A DNA stretch of 64,000 bases from Chryseobacterium antibioticum (lineage in GTDB: Bacteria; Bacteroidota; Bacteroidia; Flavobacteriales; Weeksellaceae), in NCBI RefSeq assembly GCF_012927325.1, contig NZ_JABBGI010000004.1, positions 124,001-188,000 of the forward strand, given 5' to 3'. A program made the translations under genes and the position numbers. The notes below the pieces were generated by a model. It ran no database searches. It saw only the letters and a program-made list of their open reading frames with translations, and was not told where the DNA came from. This document shows, one piece after another, positions 48,704-57,149 of the stretch. The stretch's first letter is position 1. The number at the start of each line of letters is the position of its first letter.

Positions 48704-50179
48704 ATGAAACCATTTAAGTTTCTGCTTTTTCTTCTGATACCATTTTTCTCTTTTGGGCAGAGCAAATCAGAAAAAGAGAATATCGACCGCATGTTGGCTG
48801 TTTCCGATAGCTTATATTATGCGGATCAACTCATCCCCTCACTAAAGATAGCTCGACAAGCTGTAAAACTGGCTAAAAAAAAGAAATACCCTAAACCCCT
48901 GGCTAAAGGGAACGGAGATATATCTTATATACTACAAGACTTAGGAATGTACAAAGAGAGTTCGCATTATGCTGAAGTTGCAGAAAAATATGTTGCCGAA
49001 GATGATTATGAAATGAGGGCAATATTGAAAAATGTAACTGGTTATAATTACTATGGATTAAAATTATATGACAAAGCACTCGCCGAATTCCGACAGGAGA
49101 TATTATTATATAAGAAAATAAAAGATAAAAAAAGCATTTATATGACTTATATGGATATAGGGGATGTATATGAAGAAATGAAGAATATTGATTCTAGTAA
49201 CTACTACTACAAAAAGGGCTTGGCAGGATATGCAAAGCTGGATCAAAAAGACAAAAAAGAGAATTATTATAATTTCAGTACAACAAATGCGAGTATAGGG
49301 TTAAATTTTCTTAAGAAAAAAAATACAGATTCAGCTGAGTTTTATATTAACCAATCAATAGCAATACTAGATTTTTATCAGGATTCATTCAGATCACGCC
49401 CATTTTTTTTATATGCATTAAGCAAACTTACACTTGAAAAGAAAGAATATAATAAAGCATTGGATCTTAGTTTTAAAGCTATAAAAATTGAAAAAAAGAT
49501 CAATCCCAAAAGTGATATTATTTACCTGTACCAAAACATTGCCGGAGTTTATGCAGCAATGCATAATGCGGAAAAAGAGAAAGAATATCTGAACAAATCC
49601 ATAAAAATGGGGGATAGTATAGAAACAGAGCAAGCTAAATCAATAGCGTTTGTAATCAATAATATTCTGAATGATGAAAAAGAGGAAAGTAAAAAACTGC
49701 AAAGCAAAACATATTGGATAGGGGGAATCATTTTCATATTGATCCTTTTATTAGTCTCCATTGGTTATATAAATAGCCAAAAACATGAAAATAAAAAAGA
49801 AGCAGAATTATTGGAAAAAGATCAGATCTTACTATTAAAGGAAAAAGAAACCAGACAGCTCGAAAAAAAATTAAATGCTTCATTTGAAGAGACCGTTCAG
49901 TTAGCCAAGGAAAATAACCCTGAGTTTCTGACACGATTTATAGAAATATATCCTGAATTCATCAATAAATTACAACAAATCTCCCCCAAACTACAAGCCA
50001 GCGAATTAAAATTGTGCGCTTTATTATTCCTTAATTTCTCTTCCAAAGATATTGCGAAATTTACGTTTACTTCTTCTCGAACGGTTCAAAATCGCAAATA
50101 TAATCTCCGTAAAAAACTAAATATTCCTTCCGATCTGGATATTAATATCTGGATGAATACTATTGTAAATGGAGATTGA
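48704..50179 (+). CDS. Membrane TPR sensor with C-terminal LuxR-like helix-turn-helix
   Basis: About 491 residues from ATG at 48704. A signal peptide or first membrane segment (MKPFKFLLFLLIPFFSFGQ) is followed by TPR repeats (about 25-325: AEVAEKYVAEDDYEMRAILK, YDKALAEFRQEILLYKKI). One membrane helix lies at about 345-365 (YWIGGIIFILILLLVSIGYI), then a coiled coil. An HTH at about 425-480 reads LKLCALLFLNFSSKDIAKFT, then SSRTVQNRKYNLRKKLNIPS. The family has periplasmic TPRs that sense something and a cytosolic DNA-binding end. Relics of its tail precede each promoter cassette in the plus-strand fibre loci, so it is the likely regulator type for those genes. Confidence 0.82.
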   Translation: MKPFKFLLFLLIPFFSFGQSKSEKENIDRMLAVSDSLYYADQLIPSLKIARQAVKLAKKKKYPKPLAKGNGDISYILQDLGMYKESSHYAEVAEKYVAEDDYEMRAILKNVTGYNYYGLKLYDKALAEFRQEILLYKKIKDKKSIYMTYMDIGDVYEEMKNIDSSNYYYKKGLAGYAKLDQKDKKENYYNFSTTNASIGLNFLKKKNTDSAEFYINQSIAILDFYQDSFRSRPFFLYALSKLTLEKKEYNKALDLSFKAIKIEKKINPKSDIIYLYQNIAGVYAAMHNAEKEKEYLNKSIKMGDSIETEQAKSIAFVINNILNDEKEESKKLQSKTYWIGGIIFILILLLVSIGYINSQKHENKKEAELLEKDQILLLKEKETRQLEKKLNASFEETVQLAKENNPEFLTRFIEIYPEFINKLQQISPKLQASELKLCALLFLNFSSKDIAKFTFTSSRTVQNRKYNLRKKLNIPSDLDINIWMNTIVNGD

Positions 50180-50200
50180 TTTCTAAATAAAATACTTTTT

Positions 50201-50269
50201 TTGACTTATCCCTTTAATAAATACCCTAAAAATACATGTTTTTGGGTATTTATTAAAGGGATAAGTCAA
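50201..50269. repeat. 26-bp perfect inverted repeat after the TPR-HTH gene
   Basis: The left arm (50201-50226) begins TTGACTTATCCCTTTAATAA and the right arm (50244-50269) is its exact complement. An inner AAAAA/TTTTT extends the stem. The right arm abuts a transposase fragment without spacing. It could be a terminator for the regulator, but it is longer than usual. Confidence 0.85.
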
Positions 50270-50622
50270 TTGAAGAAATAACGGATACCCTTGAATCAGC
50301 ATCAATTTCCGTAAAAGGTCTTTTTATGAATGCCGATGCAGGTTTTGATTTTGTAGATCTACTTTTGGCTTGCGAACAAAAAGAAATAATTCCTAATATA
50401 GCATATAACAAAAGAAATAATAGCCAATACACTGAACGTATATTAGATAACAAGCTTTATAGAGAGCAATATTCGATCGAAAGGACAAAAGCTTGGATGG
50501 ATAGTTGTCGAACTATTCTTAATCGATTTGAAACAACTGTTTCAAGTTGGATAGGATTTAATTTTATAGCATTCATAATTATTGCAATTAAGAAATTTAC
50601 AAAAGCTAAAAAGTCAAGATGA
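50270..50622 (+). pseudogene. C-terminal fragment of IS5-type transposase
   Basis: It encodes EEITDTLESASISVKGLFMN, GFDFVDLLLACEQKEIIPNI, ERTKAWMDSCRTILNRFETT and ends KFTKAKKSR-stop. The reading before LFMNADAGF is open but lacks the first transposase half. The central part matches 35735-36190 almost base for base. Confidence 0.85.
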
Positions 50623-50702
50623 CTTCAATAAATGAAGTTCCTTAAAGGAGGCTGTTCCAATAAAAAAACGATAAGCCAAATAATCGAAATCAAGACTTTA
50701 TT

Positions 50703-50833
50703 CGAAGAGAATACTTCGAGGCTTGCCTCGAGGTCAAAAGAGGAAAAGTATGAAAAACGGATGGTTTTTCATAAAACTAAAAATAGAATCTCTTCCATTG
50801 AATCTCGGGGCTCTGCCCCGGGGATCATTTATT
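50703..50833. mobile_element. Short REP-like insertion (about 131 bp)
   Basis: Absent from the otherwise matching copy at 18697. It is bounded by TTTATT on both sides. It has palindromes near both ends: CGAGGCTTGCCTCG on the left, and CGGGGCTCTGCCCCG on the right. The left end repeats the sequence at 35683-35701. It carries no gene. Confidence 0.65.
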
Positions 50834-50865
50834 ATCTATTCACAAACGAAATACCCGAAACCATA

Positions 50866-50929
50866 TCCGAAAAAATTAGATATCCCTTCCGATCAGGATA
50901 TTAATGTCCGGATTAAATCAATAAAATAA
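50866..50929 (+). pseudogene. C-terminal tail of a TPR-HTH regulator (relic)
   Basis: KKLDIPSDQDINVRIKSIK-stop, as at 18706 and 43694. Confidence 0.73.
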
Positions 50930-51163
50930 ATACGTATTTCATACTCTTTTGGAAGTTTATAAGAAATACTCTCTATGACCCTCCTCTTATGTTTCTTTAT
51001 TTGAAAGATAAATAAATCATTTAATAATTATATATACTTAAAAGTCAAATTATTACATTCGCAAAAATATAAATAGGTATCTGATAAGTACCTGTATTTT
51101 GTGTTGTTTTGGATGATTTTTCATCTCTTTGTTAGAAGAAATTTTCATAAAATTAAAACACAA
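50930..51163 (+). promoter_or_regulatory. Shared promoter cassette, copy before a broken fibre gene
   Basis: AGGTATCTGATAAGTACCT (51075-51093) and TATTTTG (51095-51101) are unchanged relative to copy 1. Confidence 0.65.
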
Positions 51164-51583
51164 ATGATGAAAAATTTTTTTTACAATTACAGCGATAGCT
51201 TTTACAGCAGTTACTTTCGCTCAAACAAGGAATGTAGGGATTAATACTGCAACACCTATGGTGCTCTTGCTTTACCAAATGCTGGAGGAGCTCCTGTTCA
51301 GGGAAGTATCGATTTGATTGTAGATGGGGTTAAAGCTATATCAAGTTATTATTCCGCTACAGATGCTCCATCTGGTCTGTTGTCTACACTTGGAAATTAT
51401 TCTACTGCACAAAAAGTAATAAGTAATTTCCCAGCAGGGACCCATACCATAAAGCTGCAAGCCAAAAGCTGGTTTAATACAACCAGATTTAATACTGATC
51501 CTTTTGCCGCAGGGTACGCAGGATCTACGGCAGCAGATAGTCAGGCAATGAAGGCAAGAATTAGCATAATAGCATTAAATTGA
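51164..51583 (+). pseudogene. Fibre-like secreted protein, frameshifted and internally deleted
   Basis: An extra T in the run after ATGATGAAAAA shifts the leader frame. Allowing for it, the leader reads FTITAIAFTAVTFAQTRNVG, then INTATP. A deletion joins this to GALALPNAGGAPVQGS. The remaining C-terminal 89 codons (from 51314) are open but have no leader. Confidence 0.85.
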
Positions 51584-51604
51584 TTATTTATTAATAATAA
51601 AATA

Positions 51605-51931
51605 ACTCAAAGATTAGAAAAAGCAGAAGGATTATTTGTTAATGCAGATGCTGGTTTTGATTCCTGGAATATCAGAAAACACTGTGAAAGTAAGGATATT
51701 TTACCCCAATATTGCTTTCAATAAACGGAATGGAACAGATACGGAAGATTGTTATTTTGATGAAATTTTATACAGGGAAAGATTGCTATAGAAAGAACAA
51801 CTGCAATGGCTAGACAGCTTTAGATCACTGCTTAACCGTTTTGACAAAACAGTATCGAGTTGGAAGTCTTTCAATTATATAGCTTCTATAATAATAGCTC
51901 TGAAGAAATTTTATAAAACTAAAAAAGTTTA
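51605..51931 (+). pseudogene. C-terminal remnant of IS5-type transposase, decayed
   Basis: Frames combine to EKAEGLFVNADAGFDSWNIR, CESKDILP, ERTTAMARQL/WLDSFRSLLNRFDKTVSSW and ALKKFYKTKKV-stop. It is a different subtype from the fragment at 50270 and has several frameshifts. The sugar-gene operon begins 20 bp after its stop. Confidence 0.7.
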
Positions 51932-51951
51932 AATGACTTAATTAAAAAAAA

Positions 51952-52866
51952 ATGAATACAAATCACCACCCTACACTAATAGTTTTAGCAGCTGGAATGG
52001 GCAGTAGATACGGAAGTCTCAAACAGATAGACACATTTACACCACAGGGAGATACTATTATAGATTTTTCTTTATATGATGCATTGCAAGCAGGTTTTAA
52101 GAAATTTGTTTTCATCATTCGTAAGAATTTTGAAAAAGAATTTAAAGAGATATTTGAAAAAAAATTAAAAAGGAAAGCCGAAATAGAATATGTATTTCAG
52201 GAAATAGATACTGTTCCAGCAAAATATCTTAATACAGAACGTGCCAAACCATGGGGTACCGGGCATGCATTATTACTTACTAAAGATGTGGTACACGAAA
52301 ATTTTGCCATTATTAATGCTGATGATTTTTATGGGAGAGATGCCTTTATGGTTATGTATGATTTTCTAAAAGAAACAGACATCAACTCTTATAATTTTAG
52401 TATGATAGGTTATTTATTGAAAAATACGGTTTCAGATCATGGTTATGTTTCCCGAGGGGTATGTGATGTAGATTTTAATGGAAACTTATTAAACGTGACT
52501 GAAAGAACTCACATAGAGAAAAATAAAAACGAATTAAGGTACAAAGAAGAAGATGAGACCTTTACAACAATTGAAGGGGATGTAACAGTATCAATGAATT
52601 TTTGGGGATTCACACCAAAGTGCTTTGAACTTGTTGATGATTCTTTTAGAAGATTTTTGGAAAAAAATAAAGGAAGTTTAAAAGCAGAATACTATTTACC
52701 AACTTTGGTTGCCGACAGTATAGGATCTAGAAAAGCTAATGTGAAATTACTGAAATCTAACGACAAGTGGTTCGGAGTTACATATCCTGAAGATAAAAAA
52801 ATTGTGCAAAAAGCTATTTCAGAATTAAGAATGAAGAAACTTTATCCAGAGAACTTATGGGAATAA
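51952..52866 (+). CDS. Sugar-1-phosphate nucleotidyltransferase-like protein
   Basis: 304 residues. The N-terminal LAAGMGSRYGSLKQID (about 11-26) is the nucleotide-binding signature, with WGTGHALLLTKD and AIINADDFYGRD (metal-binding Asp, about 112-122) further on. The family joins a sugar-1-phosphate to a nucleotide. With the kinase and epimerase that follow, the likely product is a UDP-N-acetylhexosamine, but the substrate is not readable from sequence. It is the first gene of a four-gene run and is preceded directly by an IS remnant, so the operon promoter must be short or come from the IS. Confidence 0.82.
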   Translation: MNTNHHPTLIVLAAGMGSRYGSLKQIDTFTPQGDTIIDFSLYDALQAGFKKFVFIIRKNFEKEFKEIFEKKLKRKAEIEYVFQEIDTVPAKYLNTERAKPWGTGHALLLTKDVVHENFAIINADDFYGRDAFMVMYDFLKETDINSYNFSMIGYLLKNTVSDHGYVSRGVCDVDFNGNLLNVTERTHIEKNKNELRYKEEDETFTTIEGDVTVSMNFWGFTPKCFELVDDSFRRFLEKNKGSLKAEYYLPTLVADSIGSRKANVKLLKSNDKWFGVTYPEDKKIVQKAISELRMKKLYPENLWE

Positions 52867-52966
52867 TCTAACATGACAACTAGTAAATTTATCCTATTTC
52901 CTCAAATAGTACTTATTAAAAATTTCCTACAGCATTATATTGAAAACAAATCCAGAACCAAAGGCC

Positions 52967-54046
52967 ATGAGAGAAAAAGAGATCCAATCAATTTTTGATC
53001 AGTTTGAACACAAGTTTAATTTTCAATCGTATAGCGAACTAATATCAGGGCACATAAATGATACATTTCTTATTCTTACTGATGCCAATGAACATTATGT
53101 TTTACAGTGCATTAATCACAATGTATTCAAAAATGTTCCCGGTCTTATAAGTAATAAGGTTACTGTTAGTAATCATCTATTAAATAAGTTAAATTATTTA
53201 TCCCCAAAAGAAATTGGAAAAAAAGTACTTTGCTTTATTAAAGCAAAAAGCAGCGAAAATTTTTATTATACGGATGGAATCAATTATTGGAATCTGATGC
53301 CCTATATTGAAGAGGGAAAAACACATGAAGTAGTAACTAATAGTGAAATTGCGTACGAAGGAGGTAAATTAATGGGAGAATTTTTAAATCTAACATCAGA
53401 TTTAGATAATTCTAAGCTCGTAGAGGTAATTCCAAAATTCCATGATATGTCTTTCCGTTTTCAGCAATATAAACTTGCTCTTCAAAGCGCTAGAGTTGAT
53501 CGTCTTAAAAAAGCAGAACTTTATATCAATTGGGTTTCAAAACTAAGAGACGAAATGCAGATTCTTCAGAATCTCAAAGAAATAGGAAAAATACGAATAA
53601 GGGTTACCCATAATGATACTAAAATATCAAACATGCTTTTTGATGAAAAAAATATCGGAATGTGTGTGTTAGATACAGATACCGTAATGCCTGGTATTGT
53701 ACATTATGATTTCGGCGATGCTATTCGTACGATTTGTAATACAGCTACAGAAGACGAAATCGATTTATCAAAAGTTGAGTTTAATTTAGAATTTTACAAA
53801 AGTTATGTTAGAGGTTTTTTGGAAAAAACAGGCGAAACTTTAACGCCAATCGAAATAGAATATTTACCCTTAGCAGCAAAAACTATGATATTTATTATAG
53901 GATTAAGATTTCTTACAGACTATCTCAATAATGATGTTTATTTCAAAACCAAATATTCTGAACACAATCTTGATCGTACCAAAAATCAATTCAAATTGAT
54001 TTATAGTTTAGAGCAAAAATACAACGAAATGGAAATTAATCTATGA
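52967..54046 (+). CDS. Phosphotransferase (APH fold), N-acetylhexosamine 1-kinase-like
   Basis: 359 residues from ATG at 52967; a TTG at 52940 is an alternative. The kinase fold shows the catalytic loop RVTHNDTKISNMLFDE (about 213-228, HxDxxxxN) and the metal-binding LDTDTVMPGIVHYDFGD. THNDTKxxN with DTDTVMPG is the pattern I recall for NahK-type kinases, which phosphorylate GlcNAc or GalNAc at C1. Aminoglycoside kinases share the fold but not the neighbours. It overlaps the epimerase gene by 4 bp. This fits a route: kinase, then nucleotidyltransferase, then epimerase. Confidence 0.78.
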   Translation: MREKEIQSIFDQFEHKFNFQSYSELISGHINDTFLILTDANEHYVLQCINHNVFKNVPGLISNKVTVSNHLLNKLNYLSPKEIGKKVLCFIKAKSSENFYYTDGINYWNLMPYIEEGKTHEVVTNSEIAYEGGKLMGEFLNLTSDLDNSKLVEVIPKFHDMSFRFQQYKLALQSARVDRLKKAELYINWVSKLRDEMQILQNLKEIGKIRIRVTHNDTKISNMLFDEKNIGMCVLDTDTVMPGIVHYDFGDAIRTICNTATEDEIDLSKVEFNLEFYKSYVRGFLEKTGETLTPIEIEYLPLAAKTMIFIIGLRFLTDYLNNDVYFKTKYSEHNLDRTKNQFKLIYSLEQKYNEMEINL

Positions 54047-54969
54047 AAAAATATCTCATTACAGGTGGGTCAGGGTTCATCGGAAGTCATATTGCTGAAG
54101 AACTATCAAAAAATGGGCATCATGTTATCGTATTAGATAATTTAAGGACAGGATTCAAAAAAAATATGGAAGGATTAGATGTAGAATTTATCAATGGGGA
54201 TATAAGGGATAAAAACATTCTTTTACAATATGCACAAGAAGCCACAGCTATTTTTCACCTCGCGGCATTAGTAAGTGTACCAGAGTCTTTAGTAAATATT
54301 TCGGAGTGTATTGATATCAATACACATGGAACTATCAATGTTTTAGAAGCTGCTAAAAGCAATTATGGTTGTAAGGTTATTTTATCAAGCTCTGCTGCAA
54401 ATTATGGAGATGATCCCATTCTTCCTAAAATAGAAAGCATGATTCCCAAACCTATGACTCCATATGCCATCAGTAAATTAGATGGAGAATATTACCTAGA
54501 TATGTACCGAAAACAATGGCAAATACCCACTGTATCATTGAGATATTTTAATGTTTTTGGTTCGAGACAAAATCCTAATTCTGCCTATGCAGCTGCCGTT
54601 CCCATTTTTATAAATAAAGCATTGAAAAATGAACCGATTACTATTTATGGAGATGGAAATCAAACTAGAGATTTCATTTATGTAAAAGATATAGTTCGGG
54701 CTAATATTTTTGCATCAGAAAAAGGAGATTCTATTTATAATGTTGCTTTAGGGCACAGTACTTCTATTATTGAGCTTGTTATAAAGATTATTGAAATTAC
54801 TAATTCAAAATCACCAATTGTCTTTTTAGAAGAACGGGCAGGAGATATTAAGCATTCAACAGCAGATCCTTCTAAGTTTCAACAATTAGGATTTAAACCT
54901 CTTTATTCATTAGACCAAGCATTATTAGAAACAATAGATTACTATGATAGAAGAAATATTGAAACGTAA
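54043..54969 (+). CDS. NAD-dependent UDP-sugar epimerase (GalE-like)
   Basis: 308 residues of the extended SDR family. GGSGFIGSHIAEEL (about 8-21) binds NAD, SSSAANYGDD holds the catalytic Ser, YAISKLDGEYY (about 140-150) the Tyr and Lys, and LRYFNVFGSRQNPNSAYAAA is typical of UDP-hexose 4-epimerases. It overlaps the upstream kinase gene by 4 bp. It would interconvert UDP-GalNAc and UDP-GlcNAc, or UDP-Gal and UDP-Glc; the neighbours favour amino sugars. Confidence 0.85.
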   Translation: MKKYLITGGSGFIGSHIAEELSKNGHHVIVLDNLRTGFKKNMEGLDVEFINGDIRDKNILLQYAQEATAIFHLAALVSVPESLVNISECIDINTHGTINVLEAAKSNYGCKVILSSSAANYGDDPILPKIESMIPKPMTPYAISKLDGEYYLDMYRKQWQIPTVSLRYFNVFGSRQNPNSAYAAAVPIFINKALKNEPITIYGDGNQTRDFIYVKDIVRANIFASEKGDSIYNVALGHSTSIIELVIKIIEITNSKSPIVFLEERAGDIKHSTADPSKFQQLGFKPLYSLDQALLETIDYYDRRNIET

Positions 54970-55060
54970 GAAATAGTATTCTTATAACTGAAAAAAAATT
55001 TAGAAATACAAATTCTATATATATAAATTTAATTTTAGCCCTTCCAAAAACCAAATTAAT

Positions 55061-56989
55061 ATGTTAAAGAGCACAATAGATTCCTCTACAGGATTTGAAA
55101 AAAGATTTGAAAAGATAGAAACAGTTATATTCACGGATTCACTTTCAGCTTCAAAATCCGTGGCAAAAGAGATCTCAGATCTTATACGTGTAAAGCAGTC
55201 TCAAAAACAACCTTGTATTTTAGGGCTGGCAACAGGTTCCTCGCCCAAGAGTTTATACGCCGAATTGGTACGCATGCACAGGGAAGAAGGCTTAAGTTTC
55301 AAAAACGTAATCACCTTCAACCTTGACGAATATTATCCTATGGAACCAGATTCCGTACATAGTTATGTTCGTTTTATGAAAGAGTTATTGTTTGATAAAG
55401 TAGATATTCTTCCTGAAAACTATCATATTCCTGACGGAACATTATCTAAAGAAGAAATAGCAGACTACTGTACTGAATACGAACTTAAAATAGAAGCCTT
55501 AGGCGGAATAGATTTGCAGATTCTAGGTATTGGCGGTAATGGTCATATTGGGTTTAATGAATCGGGCTCCTTGCAAAATTCCAAAACCCGTCTTGTAGCA
55601 TTAGATCATATCACAAGAGTAGCAGCAAGCAATGAGTTTTTAGGACTGCCAAATACTCCTAGAACAGCTATTACATTGGGAGTAAAGAAAATAATGGAAG
55701 CGAAAAGAGTAATACTATTAGCGTGGGGTGAATCTAAATCAAAAATTATAAAAGAGTCCGTAGAAGGTACGGTTACCAACCTAGTACCAGCTTCCTATTT
55801 GCAAGAACACAAAAACGCTACTTTTGTATTGGATCAAGGAACAGCTCATAAACTTACCCGAATTAATACTCCATGGTTGGTAGAAAAAATAGAATGGACT
55901 GATGCATTAATCCGAAAAGCAGTTTTGGGATTAGCCCAAAAAATAAAAAAACCTATATTAAAGCTTACCGATTCTGATTATATAGAAAACGGAATGAGCG
56001 ATTTGTTGGCAGACAAAGGGCCAGCTTACAATATCAATATCCAAATCTTCAATAAATTACAACACACTATAACTGGTTGGCCAGGAGGTAAGCCAGGAGC
56101 AGATGACAGTAACAGACCAGAAAGAAAAATCCCGGCTAAGAAAAGAGTTCTTATATTCAGTCCACATCCAGATGATGATATTATTAGTATGGGTGGAACT
56201 TTCATAAGACTACACCAACAGGGGCATGAAGTTCATGTAGCTTATCAAACCTCTGGAAATATAGCAGTAGCGGATTCTGAAGCATTGCGATTTGCAAATT
56301 TTGTGTGTGATTACAATGAAATGTTTGGCATAGAAAATGGTGCAGCGCAAAAGATTTTTGAAAAGGCAATCAAATTTTTGCAAAATAAAAAAAATAGTGA
56401 TATAGACATTCCTGAAGTAAGACAAATAAAGGGTTTAATAAGAAAAGGAGAAGCAAGATCCACTTGCCATTACGTGGGAATACCAGACAGCCAGATTCAT
56501 TTTTTGCAAATGCCCTTCTATGAAACAGGCAGAATAGAAAAAAAACCATTGAGCAAAGAAGACATAGAAATTGTAATAGATATAATAGACAAAGTAAAAC
56601 CACATCAAATATATGCGGCTGGTGATTTAGCAGATCCTCATGGAACGCATAAAGTGTGTTTAGATTCTATTTTTGAATCTGTTAAAAATTTAAAATCGAA
56701 GGAATACATGAAAGATTGTTGGTTATGGTTATATAGAGGGGCATGGAAAGAGTGGTCTATAGAAGAAATAGAAATGGCAGTTCCACTAAGCCCAGACCAA
56801 ATTTTGGAGAAACGCTATGGGATTTTCAAACATCAATCTCAAAAAGATGGAGTAGTATTCCAAGGGACAGACACGAGAGAATTCTGGCAAAGAGCAGAAG
56901 AAAGAAACAGAGAAACGGCAGAAACTTATCATAAAATGGGACTTGCAACTTATGCTGCCATGGAAGCTTTTGTAAGGTGGGAATTCTAA
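55061..56989 (+). CDS. Glucosamine-6-phosphate deaminase-like protein fused to PIG-L deacetylase-like domain
   Basis: 642 residues in two domains. The N-terminal NagB-like part (about 1-290) has LGLATGSSPKSLYAEL, ITFNLDEYYPM (catalytic Asp) and GIGGNGHIGFNESGS (His and Glu). The C-terminal PIG-L/LmbE part (about 360-640) has FSPHPDDDIISMGGT and DLADPHGTHKVCL, the zinc site. NagB turns GlcN-6-P into fructose-6-P and ammonia, and PIG-L proteins deacetylate GlcNAc groups. This fusion is known in Bacteroidota. In one chain it could deacetylate and then deaminate amino-sugar phosphates. It is the last gene of the amino-sugar run, 91 bp after the epimerase. Confidence 0.9.
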   Translation: MLKSTIDSSTGFEKRFEKIETVIFTDSLSASKSVAKEISDLIRVKQSQKQPCILGLATGSSPKSLYAELVRMHREEGLSFKNVITFNLDEYYPMEPDSVHSYVRFMKELLFDKVDILPENYHIPDGTLSKEEIADYCTEYELKIEALGGIDLQILGIGGNGHIGFNESGSLQNSKTRLVALDHITRVAASNEFLGLPNTPRTAITLGVKKIMEAKRVILLAWGESKSKIIKESVEGTVTNLVPASYLQEHKNATFVLDQGTAHKLTRINTPWLVEKIEWTDALIRKAVLGLAQKIKKPILKLTDSDYIENGMSDLLADKGPAYNINIQIFNKLQHTITGWPGGKPGADDSNRPERKIPAKKRVLIFSPHPDDDIISMGGTFIRLHQQGHEVHVAYQTSGNIAVADSEALRFANFVCDYNEMFGIENGAAQKIFEKAIKFLQNKKNSDIDIPEVRQIKGLIRKGEARSTCHYVGIPDSQIHFLQMPFYETGRIEKKPLSKEDIEIVIDIIDKVKPHQIYAAGDLADPHGTHKVCLDSIFESVKNLKSKEYMKDCWLWLYRGAWKEWSIEEIEMAVPLSPDQILEKRYGIFKHQSQKDGVVFQGTDTREFWQRAEERNRETAETYHKMGLATYAAMEAFVRWEF

Positions 56990-57003
56990 AAAATTAGGCA
57001 ATG

Positions 57004-57148
57004 TCCTTAATCAAAGGATATAAACGTCATACAGTAGTAGATAAGAATGGATTTTTTTTTAGCTGTCATGGTCTCAGTAACGAGCATCCACAACAGTGAG
57101 GCAGTAGATTTGTTAATGAGAACCCTGTTTTATTGGTCTCAGAAATAG
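57004..57148 (+). pseudogene. Internal fragment of an IS5-type transposase
   Basis: It encodes KGYKRHTVVDKNGFF, then LAVMVSVTSIHNSEAVDLLM and RTLFYW. A run of nine T breaks the frame. It is related to, but not the same as, the transposase at 34021. Confidence 0.75.
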
Positions 57149-57149
57149 T

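Larger units (their letters stand above)
50558..51602 (+). repeat. Long direct repeat, copy 2 (partner 18541-19471)
   Basis: Same order and nearly the same sequence as copy 1. Differences are the 131-bp insertion at 50703-50833, a further deletion in the fibre gene and scattered changes. Confidence 0.85.
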
